Shown: piece after piece, positions 23,338 through 32,896 of the stretch
Numbering within the stretch: the first letter of the stretch is position 1
Layout of the letters: every line of letters begins with the position of its first letter
NCBI GenBank assembly: GCA_017446745.1
Contig: JAFSQF010000104.1
Span: 1 to 33,163, forward strand
Direction of reading: 5' to 3'
Origin: Bacteroidales bacterium
GTDB lineage: Bacteria; Bacteroidota; Bacteroidia; Bacteroidales; P3
Length of the DNA stretch: 33,163 bases
The notes under the pieces: generated by a model
Told to the model about the DNA's origin: nothing
What the model saw: only the letters and a program-made list of their open reading frames with translations
The model's database searches: none
Program-made: the position numbers and the translations under genes

Positions 23338-26217
23338 ATGGATACAAGTCAGATAAAACGATTTGCCATCGAGGCTCGAAATATACTGAAACAAGGGGTG
23401 ATAAACCGTATCGCCGCCTTTGGATTTAATGACAAAGGTGAGGTTGAAGAACGGAACAAACCACAGCGTTTGCAAGGGAACACCCTCTTTATGGGACAAT
23501 TGTATGATGAGAATTTCTATGGCAAGTGGATGGCACTTTACAACCGCGTTCAAACCAAAGGAATAAAGGAGGTCTATGAAGAGGCTGCCTACACTTGGTT
23601 CAACCGCCTGATGGCAATCCGTATTATGGAGAAGAACGGTTTTACCGAACCAGTCCTTGCCTTCGACGATGACCGTTTCCGTATCCCTCGTATTGTCTCC
23701 AATGCCCGTGCCGGACAGTTCTCCGTTGATGCATCAGACCGCGAGAAACTGTCCGAACTGCTGATGGACGATACAAAGACCACCGAGCAATTCACACTGC
23801 TTATCACCTCGTTCTGTCATACCAATCCCATAATCAACAACTGCTTCGGGGGCGTATCCGACTACACCGAAATTCTCCTTCCGACCAATATTCTCTCGGA
23901 GGGTGGTTTTGTGGATTTGCTCAACCACACGGCATTTATCACCGATGATGATTACAGGCAGTCGGAACTCATCGGTTGGCTATACCAGTTCTACATCAGC
24001 GAGAAGAAGGATGAAGTGTTCGCTTCGTTCAAGGGTGGCAAGAAAGCCGGGGCAGAAGACATCCCCGCCGCCACACAGATATTCACCCCCAACTGGATTG
24101 TGAAGTATATGGTACAGAACACAGTGGGCAGAATCTTCTTAGACAACAACCCCGACAGTGACTTAAAGGGCAAGTGGAAATATCTTGTAGAACCATCTAC
24201 ACCAACACCTGATGACTGCATCTTCCACTATGACGACCCCAAGGAACTGACGATGGCTGACCTTGGATGTGGCTCTGGGCACATCCTCAACGAGGGATTC
24301 GACATCCTCTACGACATCTACATCGAGGAAGGGTACAGCAGAAAACAAGCTGTGGAGAATATTTTCAAGTACAATTTGACTGGTGTAGACCTCGACACAC
24401 GTGCCAAGCAATTGGCGACCTTTGCTCTGATGATGAAGGCATGTCAGAAGGATGACTCGTTCTTGGACTGCCACGTGATGCCCAACGTGCTGGATATGCC
24501 GGATGTCGATAGATACTCTTTCATCGAGGCTGACGGTCACTTCTGTTGTGCCTATTCTTTGGAATGGGACTATGAACAAAAAGAGAAAATCCATCTTGAA
24601 CTTGTCAGGGCATTTGAACTCCTAAAACAAGCCCACAACCTTGGCTCCATTATGAAGTTCGACCTTTCTAATTTCACAAAAAAATATATCAAACGTTGTG
24701 TGGAACTATATGAGGAAGACCCCAAATTCCCAAATCCTTTTGCCACCCTTATCCACGCCTACAAACTCATTCTTGCTCTTACCCAAAAGTATGCCTCATT
24801 GGTGATGAACCCGCCCTATATGGGTTCTGGTAATATGAATGCAGAGTTGAGCCTGTATGTGGCAACAAACTATCCAGAAGGTAAGGCAGATTTGATGACT
24901 GTTTTTATGGAAAAAGCTTGGGGCTCAATGTTACCACTGGGTTATTTTGCAATGATAAATCTGCCTTCGTGGATGTTTATTGCATCTTTTATTGAGTTAC
25001 GAAAAACATTGGTTAATAATTTCCAGATAGAGTCTCTATTGCATCTCGGAAGAGGCATATTTGGGTCGGATTTTGGGACAGTTGCTTTTGTTGTCAAGAA
25101 TACCATCCCAAATAATAGTGGTATTTATCGAAGATTATTCAAAGAACACGTACAGGTTCGTTCCGTTGAGCAAATCCAACATCTTTTCCTTGAAAAACAG
25201 TATGGACGATATGTTACTTGTCAATCGATTTTCAATCACATTAAGGGAACTCCAATTGGATATTGGGCAACTCCTCAAATAATTAAAGCATTCTCTGGCA
25301 AACTATTGTCTTCATTTGGGGTAACAAGAAAAGGAATGTACACAGGGTGTAATGCATTATATGTACGTTCTTGGACAGAAGTATCCGATACAAAAGTGGG
25401 ATTTCATTACACAGTAGACACTTATAAGGAAAGTGGGAAAAAATGGTATCCTTATGCTAATGGCGGTGAATTCAGAAAATGGTATGGTAATTTCAATGAT
25501 GTGGTATTATGGGAAAATGATGGTGAAGAATTAAAAGCTGCAAGAAATAGTAAAGGGAAAATGCAAGCTGGATGTTTCAATGTGGACTACATTTTTAAGG
25601 AAGGAATCTTTTGGTCATCCATCTCCGCAAAGCAATATTCAATGAAATATTTGCCACAAGGACATCTATTTAGTTCTGCTTCAAACGCCTGGTTTCCCTA
25701 CGACCTTGAAACAATCGAATATATTCTTGCTAATGTAAACTCAAAAGTATCAAGGGAAATAATGAATATTTTGAATCCAACATTAAATTATAATGCAGGA
25801 GATATCATTAATATCCCAATAATCATTGAGAACAAGCCAATAATAGAATCTTTTACAAAGGAAAATATTTCCATCTCCAAGCAGGATTGGGATGCCCACG
25901 AAACCTCTTGGGATTTTGAGACCAACGAGTTGCTGAAAATTGATGACGATACCTATCATTCCTTTACCGATGCCCACGAAGATGAAATACGAGAAAGATA
26001 CGGGAGAATAGATGGTGACGGGTATCTGTTGGAAGCATTGGTGGAATGCTACAAGGAGAAATGGGAGGAGAACTTTCACCAACTCCACGCCAACGAAGAA
26101 GAACTCAACCGCCAGTTTATCGAAATTTACGGCTTGCAAGACGAACTGACACCAGATGTGCCGTTGGATGAAATCACCATCCTCCAACAGGGTGAAATCA
26201 GTATTGAGGACGACTAA
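23338..26217 (+). CDS. pglX: BREX adenine methyltransferase PglX, main part (split gene)
   Basis: The 959-residue protein carries the SAM-binding motif DLGCGSGH (residues 308-315) and the catalytic N6-adenine motif Asn491-Pro-Pro-Tyr494 (VMNPPYMGSGNMN). PglX methylates host DNA at a non-palindromic site, marking it as self. The family is usually about 1200 residues. This ORF ends at EIYGLQDELTP...DEITILQQGEISIEDD, where longer homologues continue. The missing end is encoded 1.3 kb downstream at 27546-28289. The region for residues about 515-840, expected to hold target recognition, is much more AT-rich than the flanks. Whether this part is active alone is unknown. Confidence 0.92.
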   Translation: MDTSQIKRFAIEARNILKQGVINRIAAFGFNDKGEVEERNKPQRLQGNTLFMGQLYDENFYGKWMALYNRVQTKGIKEVYEEAAYTWFNRLMAIRIMEKNGFTEPVLAFDDDRFRIPRIVSNARAGQFSVDASDREKLSELLMDDTKTTEQFTLLITSFCHTNPIINNCFGGVSDYTEILLPTNILSEGGFVDLLNHTAFITDDDYRQSELIGWLYQFYISEKKDEVFASFKGGKKAGAEDIPAATQIFTPNWIVKYMVQNTVGRIFLDNNPDSDLKGKWKYLVEPSTPTPDDCIFHYDDPKELTMADLGCGSGHILNEGFDILYDIYIEEGYSRKQAVENIFKYNLTGVDLDTRAKQLATFALMMKACQKDDSFLDCHVMPNVLDMPDVDRYSFIEADGHFCCAYSLEWDYEQKEKIHLELVRAFELLKQAHNLGSIMKFDLSNFTKKYIKRCVELYEEDPKFPNPFATLIHAYKLILALTQKYASLVMNPPYMGSGNMNAELSLYVATNYPEGKADLMTVFMEKAWGSMLPLGYFAMINLPSWMFIASFIELRKTLVNNFQIESLLHLGRGIFGSDFGTVAFVVKNTIPNNSGIYRRLFKEHVQVRSVEQIQHLFLEKQYGRYVTCQSIFNHIKGTPIGYWATPQIIKAFSGKLLSSFGVTRKGMYTGCNALYVRSWTEVSDTKVGFHYTVDTYKESGKKWYPYANGGEFRKWYGNFNDVVLWENDGEELKAARNSKGKMQAGCFNVDYIFKEGIFWSSISAKQYSMKYLPQGHLFSSASNAWFPYDLETIEYILANVNSKVSREIMNILNPTLNYNAGDIINIPIIIENKPIIESFTKENISISKQDWDAHETSWDFETNELLKIDDDTYHSFTDAHEDEIRERYGRIDGDGYLLEALVECYKEKWEENFHQLHANEEELNRQFIEIYGLQDELTPDVPLDEITILQQGEISIEDD

Positions 26218-26223
26218 ACAAAC

Positions 26224-27453
26224 ATGGCTATGGTACAAGATAATGAAATACAGAAATCGAAGTTTGTCAGTTCGCACGATGTGTATCTTGACAACGATTA
26301 TGCGGACTGGATTGCCGACATCAAGCATCGCTACCGCACGGCGCAGGTGAAAGCCGCCGTAAGGGTGAATGCCGAGAAGCTGTTGTTCAACTGGATGCTT
26401 GGCCGCGACTTGGTGCAGAGAAAAGCAGAGGAACGTTGGGGCGCTGGAGTGGTGGAACAGGTGAGTCTCGACCTGAGGCGGGCGTTTCCCGATGAGGAAG
26501 GATTCTCCAAGTCCAACCTGTGGTTTATGAAGAAATGGTATCTCTTCTATTCGGGAACTGAAGCATCCATAATACTGCAACAGGTTGTTGCAGAATTAGA
26601 AAAAATCGATGCAGGCATTGATAAAAAACTCTACCAAGTGGGTAGAGAATTGGAGGATAAAAAACTCTACCAAGCTGGTGGAGAATTTCCGCTACCTTTT
26701 GCAATGGTTCCGTGGCGGCACCATATAGAGATAATCAACAGGTGCAAGAGTGTGCAGGAGGCGTTGTTCTACATAGGGAAGACTGTCGAGCAGGGATTGA
26801 GCCGCAACGCCCTAATCAACTGCATAAAATCCAATCTGTATGAACACCAGGGCAAGATCGTCAACAATTTTTCCGACCACCTGCCGGCTCTCCAAAGCCA
26901 ACTGGTGCAAGAGGTATTAAAAGAGAACTACGACTTCGGCTTTGCCACCGTCGGCCACGAGATATACGACGAGGCCGAGCTACAAGAGGCCTTAATGAGC
27001 AACGTCACCGACCTGCTGTTAGAGATGGGCAACGGTTTTGCTTTCATCGGCAAGCAGAAAGAATTGGTGGTAGGCGGTCGCTCGCGCAGGATAGACCTTC
27101 TGTTCTATCACATACGTTTGCGGTGCTATGTGGTCTGCGAGCTGAAAGCGAAGCCTTTTGAACCAGAATATGCAGGCAAGCTGAACTTCTACGTCAACGC
27201 TGTCGACGAACTGTTAAAGTCTGGCGACGACAACCCAACCATAGGACTACTCATCTGTTCCGACATGAACAAGACTGATGTGCAGTGGTCGTTTAAAGGG
27301 ATAGAGACCCCTATGGGCGTTGCCACCTACAACAATATCAGAATAAAAGACGTGTTGCCGATGGATGAGCTGAAAGAACGCATCAAATTGTTGCAAAAAG
27401 AACTGAAAACCACACGTCGAATACTGGAGAGAAAAACAGCCAATAGAGAATAG
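26224..27453 (+). CDS. DUF1016 / YhcG-type PD-(D/E)xK nuclease inserted in pglX
   Basis: The 409-residue protein has an N-terminal DUF1016 helical domain (residues about 18-125, including MLGRDLVQRKAEERWGAGVV and SKSNLWFMKKWYLFYS). A C-terminal PD-(D/E)xK nuclease domain follows: Asp291 in RRIDLLFYH, then Glu306-Leu-Lys308 in VCELKAKPFEPEYAGKLNFYV, all catalytic residues present. Genes of this family often sit inside restriction-modification and other defence loci of Bacteroidota. Here it begins 6 bases after the first pglX ORF and is followed by the rest of pglX, so it interrupts that gene. An in-frame 36-base duplication expands the inter-domain linker at residues 133-156. Its DNA target and any role in BREX are unknown. 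Confidence 0.9.
   Translation: MAMVQDNEIQKSKFVSSHDVYLDNDYADWIADIKHRYRTAQVKAAVRVNAEKLLFNWMLGRDLVQRKAEERWGAGVVEQVSLDLRRAFPDEEGFSKSNLWFMKKWYLFYSGTEASIILQQVVAELEKIDAGIDKKLYQVGRELEDKKLYQAGGEFPLPFAMVPWRHHIEIINRCKSVQEALFYIGKTVEQGLSRNALINCIKSNLYEHQGKIVNNFSDHLPALQSQLVQEVLKENYDFGFATVGHEIYDEAELQEALMSNVTDLLLEMGNGFAFIGKQKELVVGGRSRRIDLLFYHIRLRCYVVCELKAKPFEPEYAGKLNFYVNAVDELLKSGDDNPTIGLLICSDMNKTDVQWSFKGIETPMGVATYNNIRIKDVLPMDELKERIKLLQKELKTTRRILERKTANRE
26620..26691 (+). repeat. In-frame 36-base tandem repeat in DUF1016 gene
   Basis: Two adjacent 36-base units (26620-26655, 26656-26691) differ at about 6 positions. They encode DKKLYQVGRELE and DKKLYQAGGEFP. The first contains the perfect hairpin CTCTACC-aagtg-GGTAGAG. 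It lies in the linker between the two protein domains. Confidence 0.8.
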
Positions 27454-27545
27454 CTATCGACAATGCGACTGATACAAAATGTGACGTAACCTAAAATTTA
27501 CGCGACATTTACGCAAAAGATACGCAATAATAATACATAGAGAAG

Positions 27546-28289
27546 ATGGATACCGACAACAATACACACCAACATATAGTTTGGCATGATGACGTGCTGA
27601 TGAAACAACTTATCAGTTACGCTATAGGCTGTATGATGGGGCGTTACCGCCTTGACAAACCCGGTCTCTGGATTGCCCATCAAAACCCCACGTCAGAAGA
27701 GATTTGCACCTACCAATATAAGGGCAATAATTACACCATCGACGATGACGGCATTATGCCACTGATGAGCCGTGACTGTGGTTTCGATGACAACGGGGTG
27801 CTTCGCTTCGCTGAGTTCCTCCGTGTGGCATTTGGAGAAGAGCACCTCACCGAGAACCTCAACTATATAGAAGGGTGTCTCGGCAAGACCGTAGAGGACT
27901 ACTTGAAGAAGGATTTCTGGAAAGACCATAAGAAGATGTACCAGAACCGCCCCATCTACTGGTTGTTCAGCAGCAAGAGGGGGGCATTCCAAGTCCTCGC
28001 CTATATGCATCGTATGAACCCCTACACGGTGGAACAGATACGAAACAAATACCTGCTCCCACACATTGAGTATATCAACGGCAGGATTGCCGAGATGGAG
28101 GTAAAGGAGGCAACCCTTTCCACGTCGGAGAGAAGAACCCTCTCCAAACTGAAAGAGAACCTTGCCGAATGTCAGGAATACCACGAGCGGCTGCACTTGG
28201 TGGCCGACCAGCAGATTGGATTCGACTTGGACGATGGTGTGGTGGTCAACTACGCCAAATTTGGTGATGTGGTAGCAAAAATCAAATAG
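27546..28289 (+). CDS. PglX C-terminal part encoded separately
   Basis: The 247-residue protein starts MDTDNNTHQHIVWHDDVLMKQLISYAIGC. It continues with MMGRYRLDKPGLWIAHQ, RFAEFLRVAFGEEHLTENLNYIEGCLGKTVEDYLKKDFW, RPIYWLFSSKRGAFQVLAYMHRM and the ending IGFDLDDGVVVNYAKFGDVVAKIK; as I recall them, these are C-terminal motifs of full-length type I PglX. Added to the 959 residues upstream it gives about 1206, the normal PglX size. A stop codon in frame at 27531-27533 shows it is a true separate ORF, and ATG 27546 is the first start. The pglZ gene begins one base after its stop. It probably assembles with the main PglX part in trans. Confidence 0.85.
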   Translation: MDTDNNTHQHIVWHDDVLMKQLISYAIGCMMGRYRLDKPGLWIAHQNPTSEEICTYQYKGNNYTIDDDGIMPLMSRDCGFDDNGVLRFAEFLRVAFGEEHLTENLNYIEGCLGKTVEDYLKKDFWKDHKKMYQNRPIYWLFSSKRGAFQVLAYMHRMNPYTVEQIRNKYLLPHIEYINGRIAEMEVKEATLSTSERRTLSKLKENLAECQEYHERLHLVADQQIGFDLDDGVVVNYAKFGDVVAKIK

Positions 28290-28290
28290 G

Positions 28291-30801
28291 ATGACACAAG
28301 ATAAGATATACAACTACTTTGAACGTAATCCGAGACTTCACGTCCTGTTCGTCTTCGACCCATTCGGAGACTTGGAGGCAGAGCTTTCAGAATGGACTTG
28401 GAAGGATGGATATCGTTATGTAGCCTTCGATGGAGGATGGTTTAAGACCAAATATGCTATTGAACACGACTGGAAAGACGAAAAGGTCATATTACTGTTT
28501 CGACAGAACAATCCGTCGAACAACCAGCAGTCGATGTTGGATTTCCCCTTGATGGATGTGCTTGCAGCCAATATGGATTTGAAGGTGGATGACTATGCCG
28601 CCTTCATACAACAGTACCACATAGTACCAAGTATGGCTCCCTTTGTCCAAAACCACATAACGGAACTGCAGCAAACCAGAGTAACCAAGATACTGGGGCC
28701 ATACTACAAAACCGCCGACTTCACGATGGATGTGGCTCATCGGGGATTGTTGTCGGCATACCTTGGAGCAGACAAACTCCTTGACTGGAATATGATTATC
28801 ATCAAACTCCTTATTCAGGATGTCAATTCCGGTCTTGGTACTGTCACCAGCAAATTCCAGCGTAACCCAACCACGATGAATGCTCTCAATTCCAAACTGG
28901 ACGACATCTTCGGCGTGAAATACGAATACAACTCACTAGGCTATAAGATGCAGAAGGTGGCCGAATGCCTGAAATACAATGTTATCACACAGTCATTGTC
29001 GGTCAATACCTCAAAAGACGAATACCGCAAATACAAGGTGGAGAGTGCATACGCACTCCAACAAATGAACAGTTTGTGGGAATATCCTCTCAACAAGGTG
29101 CAGCGGAAACAGTTTGAGGATGCCGTGTCGGTTTTGGCAGAAGGAGTCAAGGACGAAGAGATACTCAAATGCTACGGTGTTGATGCCAACTACTACAAGA
29201 TTACAACTAAGATGGCTGTTCCGATAGTGATGGAACTCTTGAAGAAAGCATCGAATGAGCCTGCCTTGGTTGCTGAAAAAACAAGAGAACTCGACCTGAG
29301 GATGGGAGAAGACAACCCCGTCCAACCCATCATTGCTTTCGTTGGCAATATCGCCAACTACTACAAATGTGCCGGTGAGATGGGGACACTATGCCTCAAC
29401 ACCCCATCCGAGTATTTGGCGAAATACCAGACATCATTCTACCTAACAGACACATACTACCGTCATATTTTGGAGTCATTCAAGGCGTTGGACAAATCCA
29501 CGGAACAATACGACACCTATCATCAGGCAAAGGTGGAGATAGACAGACACTATGCAACGCTGACGAACAACCTCAACCTGGAATGGGTCAAATGTCTGGT
29601 TGCAAAAGGTACGAAACTCAACCAGATGCCTGACTACAAGGCACAGCAGAATTTCTATCGGGACAACCGTAACAAGGATGTCAAGCAGGTGGTCATCATC
29701 TCCGATGCCCTCCGTTACGAGGTGGCAAAGGAACTGCTTGGGGAACTTGCTAAAGAGAAACATATCGCCACATTGGACTGCTGCATTGCCATGCTTCCCA
29801 CCGAGACCAAGTTTTGCAAGAAGGCCCTATTCCCACACAGCAAGTTGGAGTTGAAAGAGGCAGATATGCTAGTGAATGGATCTGACCTTACAACCACCTC
29901 CCAACGGTCGGACTTCCTAAACGGATATGTGAAAGGAGCCACCTGTGTAAGTTTCGAGGATGTGGAAGGAAACAACCAGCAGACCAATCGAGAGTTGTTC
30001 AAGAGGCCGCTTGTGTATGTGATCCACAACACCATAGACGAGGCTGGACACAACGGTGACATCATAGACGCCTGCCGGAAATCCATCCAGCAAATCGCAA
30101 AGCTGGTGAAAAGTCTCCACGCCTCGTTCAATGTGGCCAACGTCATCGTCACCAGCGACCATGGATTCCTCTACAACGACTTAGAATTTGAAGAGAAAGA
30201 CAAACAGACAATCACGGAGGAAGTCATCGAAAAGAAGACCCGATACTATCTCACTAAGTCGGACGAGGAGGTTCATGGTGTGGCCAAGTTCAGACTGGCT
30301 GATGTCTCTGGGATGGAAGAGGATGTTTTTGTCGCTGTGCCGACTGGGACAAACCGATTCGCTGCCGCAGGTAGTTATCAATTTGCACACGGTGGTGCTG
30401 CACTTCAAGAGATTGTGGCCCCCGTCATATACAGCAAGTTGAAAAAGGATGACACCAAGGAGAAGACCAGAGTGCTGCTGATGAACAAGAAACTCTCGAT
30501 GGTGTCCAGCAGGGTCAAGTTCCAGCTCATCCAAAGCGATGCAGTCTCGATGGAGGTGCAAGGAAGGACGATAGTTTGTGGCATATACAACAATGACGAA
30601 CTCTTGACAGCAGTGAAGGAGATTGTGATGGACAGCAGTGACGGAAACGCACAGAACCGTTTCTTTGATGTGGAGCTGACACTGAACAAACCCACCGATG
30701 CAAGCATCCTCCAATTGAAGATTTACGATGTTGAGGATGACCTGAACCCTCTCATAAAAGAGACCGTGAAAAACAACACACTTATTGAACAAGATTTCTA
30801 A
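28291..30801 (+). CDS. pglZ: BREX phosphatase-like protein PglZ (type A)
   Basis: The 836-residue protein has an N-terminal recognition part (DKIYNYFERNPRLHVLFVFDPFGDLEAEL), a helical middle, and a C-terminal alkaline-phosphatase-superfamily domain. The metal-binding region is VVIISDALRYEVAKELL with Asp472, followed by the second metal motif VIVTSDHGFLYND with Asp623-His624. PglZ is a core BREX protein that binds metal and, in studied homologues, shows phosphodiesterase or nuclease activity. It is directly adjacent to the PglX C-terminal ORF (one-base gap) and precedes brxL by 16 bases. Length and motifs are complete. Confidence 0.92.
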   Translation: MTQDKIYNYFERNPRLHVLFVFDPFGDLEAELSEWTWKDGYRYVAFDGGWFKTKYAIEHDWKDEKVILLFRQNNPSNNQQSMLDFPLMDVLAANMDLKVDDYAAFIQQYHIVPSMAPFVQNHITELQQTRVTKILGPYYKTADFTMDVAHRGLLSAYLGADKLLDWNMIIIKLLIQDVNSGLGTVTSKFQRNPTTMNALNSKLDDIFGVKYEYNSLGYKMQKVAECLKYNVITQSLSVNTSKDEYRKYKVESAYALQQMNSLWEYPLNKVQRKQFEDAVSVLAEGVKDEEILKCYGVDANYYKITTKMAVPIVMELLKKASNEPALVAEKTRELDLRMGEDNPVQPIIAFVGNIANYYKCAGEMGTLCLNTPSEYLAKYQTSFYLTDTYYRHILESFKALDKSTEQYDTYHQAKVEIDRHYATLTNNLNLEWVKCLVAKGTKLNQMPDYKAQQNFYRDNRNKDVKQVVIISDALRYEVAKELLGELAKEKHIATLDCCIAMLPTETKFCKKALFPHSKLELKEADMLVNGSDLTTTSQRSDFLNGYVKGATCVSFEDVEGNNQQTNRELFKRPLVYVIHNTIDEAGHNGDIIDACRKSIQQIAKLVKSLHASFNVANVIVTSDHGFLYNDLEFEEKDKQTITEEVIEKKTRYYLTKSDEEVHGVAKFRLADVSGMEEDVFVAVPTGTNRFAAAGSYQFAHGGAALQEIVAPVIYSKLKKDDTKEKTRVLLMNKKLSMVSSRVKFQLIQSDAVSMEVQGRTIVCGIYNNDELLTAVKEIVMDSSDGNAQNRFFDVELTLNKPTDASILQLKIYDVEDDLNPLIKETVKNNTLIEQDF

Positions 30802-30817
30802 TGATAGATATTGAAGT

Positions 30818-32830
30818 ATGGATAACTTGGAACAAAAAATACTGGAACTCTTTGAAGGCAAGGTGGTACGGAAAGACCTTGCATTCTCCGTCAAGGGAAA
30901 CCTGCCGGTTCCAACATACGTCCTTGAATACCTCTTGGGACAGTATTGTGCAACAGATGACGAAAATGTCATTGCCGAAGGCATAGAGATAGTCAGGACC
31001 ATCATCAAGAACAACTATGTGCATCGTGCAGAAGCAGAGATAGTCAAAGGCAAAATCAAGGAAGCAGGCAGATACCGTATCATCGACAAGGTGAATGTGG
31101 TGCTGAACGACAGAGCAAATGTGTATGAGGCATCTTTCGCCAATCTCGGTTTGACCAAGATACCCATTGTGGATAGTATCGTCGTTCAGAACCCCAAGTT
31201 GATGAGTGGAAACGGGGTGTGGTCAATCGTCAATCTTTCATACGACACCACTGACGACAGTCCGAACCGTTGGACAATCGAGACACTGAAACCCATCCAG
31301 ATTTCCAGAGTTGATGTAGATAGTTATGTGGCACAACGAAACAAGTTCTCCACAGAGGAGTGGATGGACTTCTTGGTGCATACTGTCGGTCTTAATCCCA
31401 ATGTACTCAATGAGCGTGAGAAGATGCTGGTCATTGCCCGTCTCCTCCCCCACGTAGAGAACAACTACAACTTTGTAGAGTTGGGTCCCAAAGGCACGGG
31501 TAAATCCCACGTCTTTCAGGAGCTGTCTCCATACGGTGTGCTTGTCTCTGGTGGAGATGTGACATCTGCCCGTCTATTCGTCCGTATTTCTGGCAGCAAG
31601 GAATACTTGGGATTGGTCGGTTATTGGGATGTGGTTGCTTGGGATGAATACGAGCATCAACCGGGCAAGAAGGTCGAGCCAGTGATGATTGACACGATGC
31701 AGAACTATCTTGCAAACAAATCCTTCAACAGAGGCAAAGCCACACACGAGGCATCTGCTTCGATGGCTTTCGTGGGAAACACCAAGCATACGGTTGAATA
31801 TATGCTCAAAAACAGTCATCTGTTTGAGAGTATCCCCGAAGGTTTTGTCAAGGGTGCTTTCCTCGACCGTATCCACCTGTACAATCCTGGGTGGGAGGTC
31901 AAGACTTTGAGAAAGGACTCCTTCTCCAAATCGTATGGTCTGATTACAGACTATATCTCTGCCATACTGCACGAACTCCGTAACAGAGACTACTCTGCAA
32001 TGTTGGGTGAATATGTGAAGTTTGACAGTTCTTTGTCAGAACGTGACCATTTGGCCATTAGAAAAACTTTCTCCGGTATGGTGAAGCTCCTGTACCCTGA
32101 CGGCAATCTAACCCACGAGGAAGCCCTGAAACTTGTCGAATTTGCAGCCGAAGGACGTAAGCGTGTCAAAGACCAGCTTTACATCATAGACTCTACATTC
32201 AAAGAGAACCCAGCCTTGTTCAGATACACCATCCTCAAAGGTGGGGATGTCCGATATGTGGAGACATTGGAGAAGTTGAACAACAATATGCCGGATGCCA
32301 TACCAGAGGAACCGAAAGCGGAGAAGACTGCCGAGTCCGAGGAACCTACAAAGACAGTTCGACTGTCCGAGAAGACCGTCAGTATAAGGATGGGACAGAT
32401 GGGAGTGTCGTACAAATCACTGTTTGCAGACTATCTGGCCAATGCCAACGTCATCACCATCGAAGACCCGTTCATCCGTACCTTCTGGCAGATTAGGAAC
32501 TTATCGGAGTTTCTGTCTATGCTGGTTGAGACAAGAAGTGTTGAGGGTTTGAAGATACACTTGAAGACCTCTTCGGATGACGATTCCAAAGCAGCCGAAG
32601 TAATAGATGACCTTACGGATATCAAGGATGAGATGGAGTCTCTGGGAGTTGATTTCTCCTTTGAGTTCGCCGATTTTCACGACAGGTGCATCCTTACGGA
32701 TAAAGGATGGAAAATTGTGCTTGGTCGAGGATTGGATATATACGAACCCTACGGCAAGTTCTCCATCGCCAACAGCCAACAGTCCCGAAGGAAATGTAAG
32801 GACTTTAATGTTACGTATGTTCGGTACTGA
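30818..32830 (+). CDS. brxL: BREX Lon-like AAA+ protein BrxL
   Basis: At 670 residues this is close to the usual ~690. The Walker A motif is LGPKGTGKSHVF with Lys229; Walker B is WDVVAWDEYEH. The AAA+ core is followed by the long region with GRKRVKDQLYIIDSTFKENP. The C-terminus resembles Lon-type beta structure (LGRGLDIYEPYGKFS, then a C-terminal FNVTYVRY). BrxL binds DNA as a ring-shaped oligomer and is needed for phage restriction in some but not all type I systems; methylation does not need it. It is the last gene of the island on the plus strand. The first ATG in frame is 30818; an overlapping ATG at 30801 is in another frame. Confidence 0.92.
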   Translation: MDNLEQKILELFEGKVVRKDLAFSVKGNLPVPTYVLEYLLGQYCATDDENVIAEGIEIVRTIIKNNYVHRAEAEIVKGKIKEAGRYRIIDKVNVVLNDRANVYEASFANLGLTKIPIVDSIVVQNPKLMSGNGVWSIVNLSYDTTDDSPNRWTIETLKPIQISRVDVDSYVAQRNKFSTEEWMDFLVHTVGLNPNVLNEREKMLVIARLLPHVENNYNFVELGPKGTGKSHVFQELSPYGVLVSGGDVTSARLFVRISGSKEYLGLVGYWDVVAWDEYEHQPGKKVEPVMIDTMQNYLANKSFNRGKATHEASASMAFVGNTKHTVEYMLKNSHLFESIPEGFVKGAFLDRIHLYNPGWEVKTLRKDSFSKSYGLITDYISAILHELRNRDYSAMLGEYVKFDSSLSERDHLAIRKTFSGMVKLLYPDGNLTHEEALKLVEFAAEGRKRVKDQLYIIDSTFKENPALFRYTILKGGDVRYVETLEKLNNNMPDAIPEEPKAEKTAESEEPTKTVRLSEKTVSIRMGQMGVSYKSLFADYLANANVITIEDPFIRTFWQIRNLSEFLSMLVETRSVEGLKIHLKTSSDDDSKAAEVIDDLTDIKDEMESLGVDFSFEFADFHDRCILTDKGWKIVLGRGLDIYEPYGKFSIANSQQSRRKCKDFNVTYVRY

Positions 32831-32896
32831 CAAAAAGTCCAAAATCTATATTAAGTAACAGTGAGAAAATAGGGTGTAATGATACTCTGACCCATC

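Noticed and set aside
26200-26230. Sequencing frameshift as the cause of the pglX split
   Set aside because: A whole 1230-base gene with intact catalytic residues separates the two parts, so a base-calling error cannot explain it.
23338-28289. Type I or IIG restriction-modification locus
   Set aside because: There is no HsdS or HsdR-like helicase. The gene order and the BrxA, BrxB, BrxC, PglZ and BrxL families identify BREX type I.
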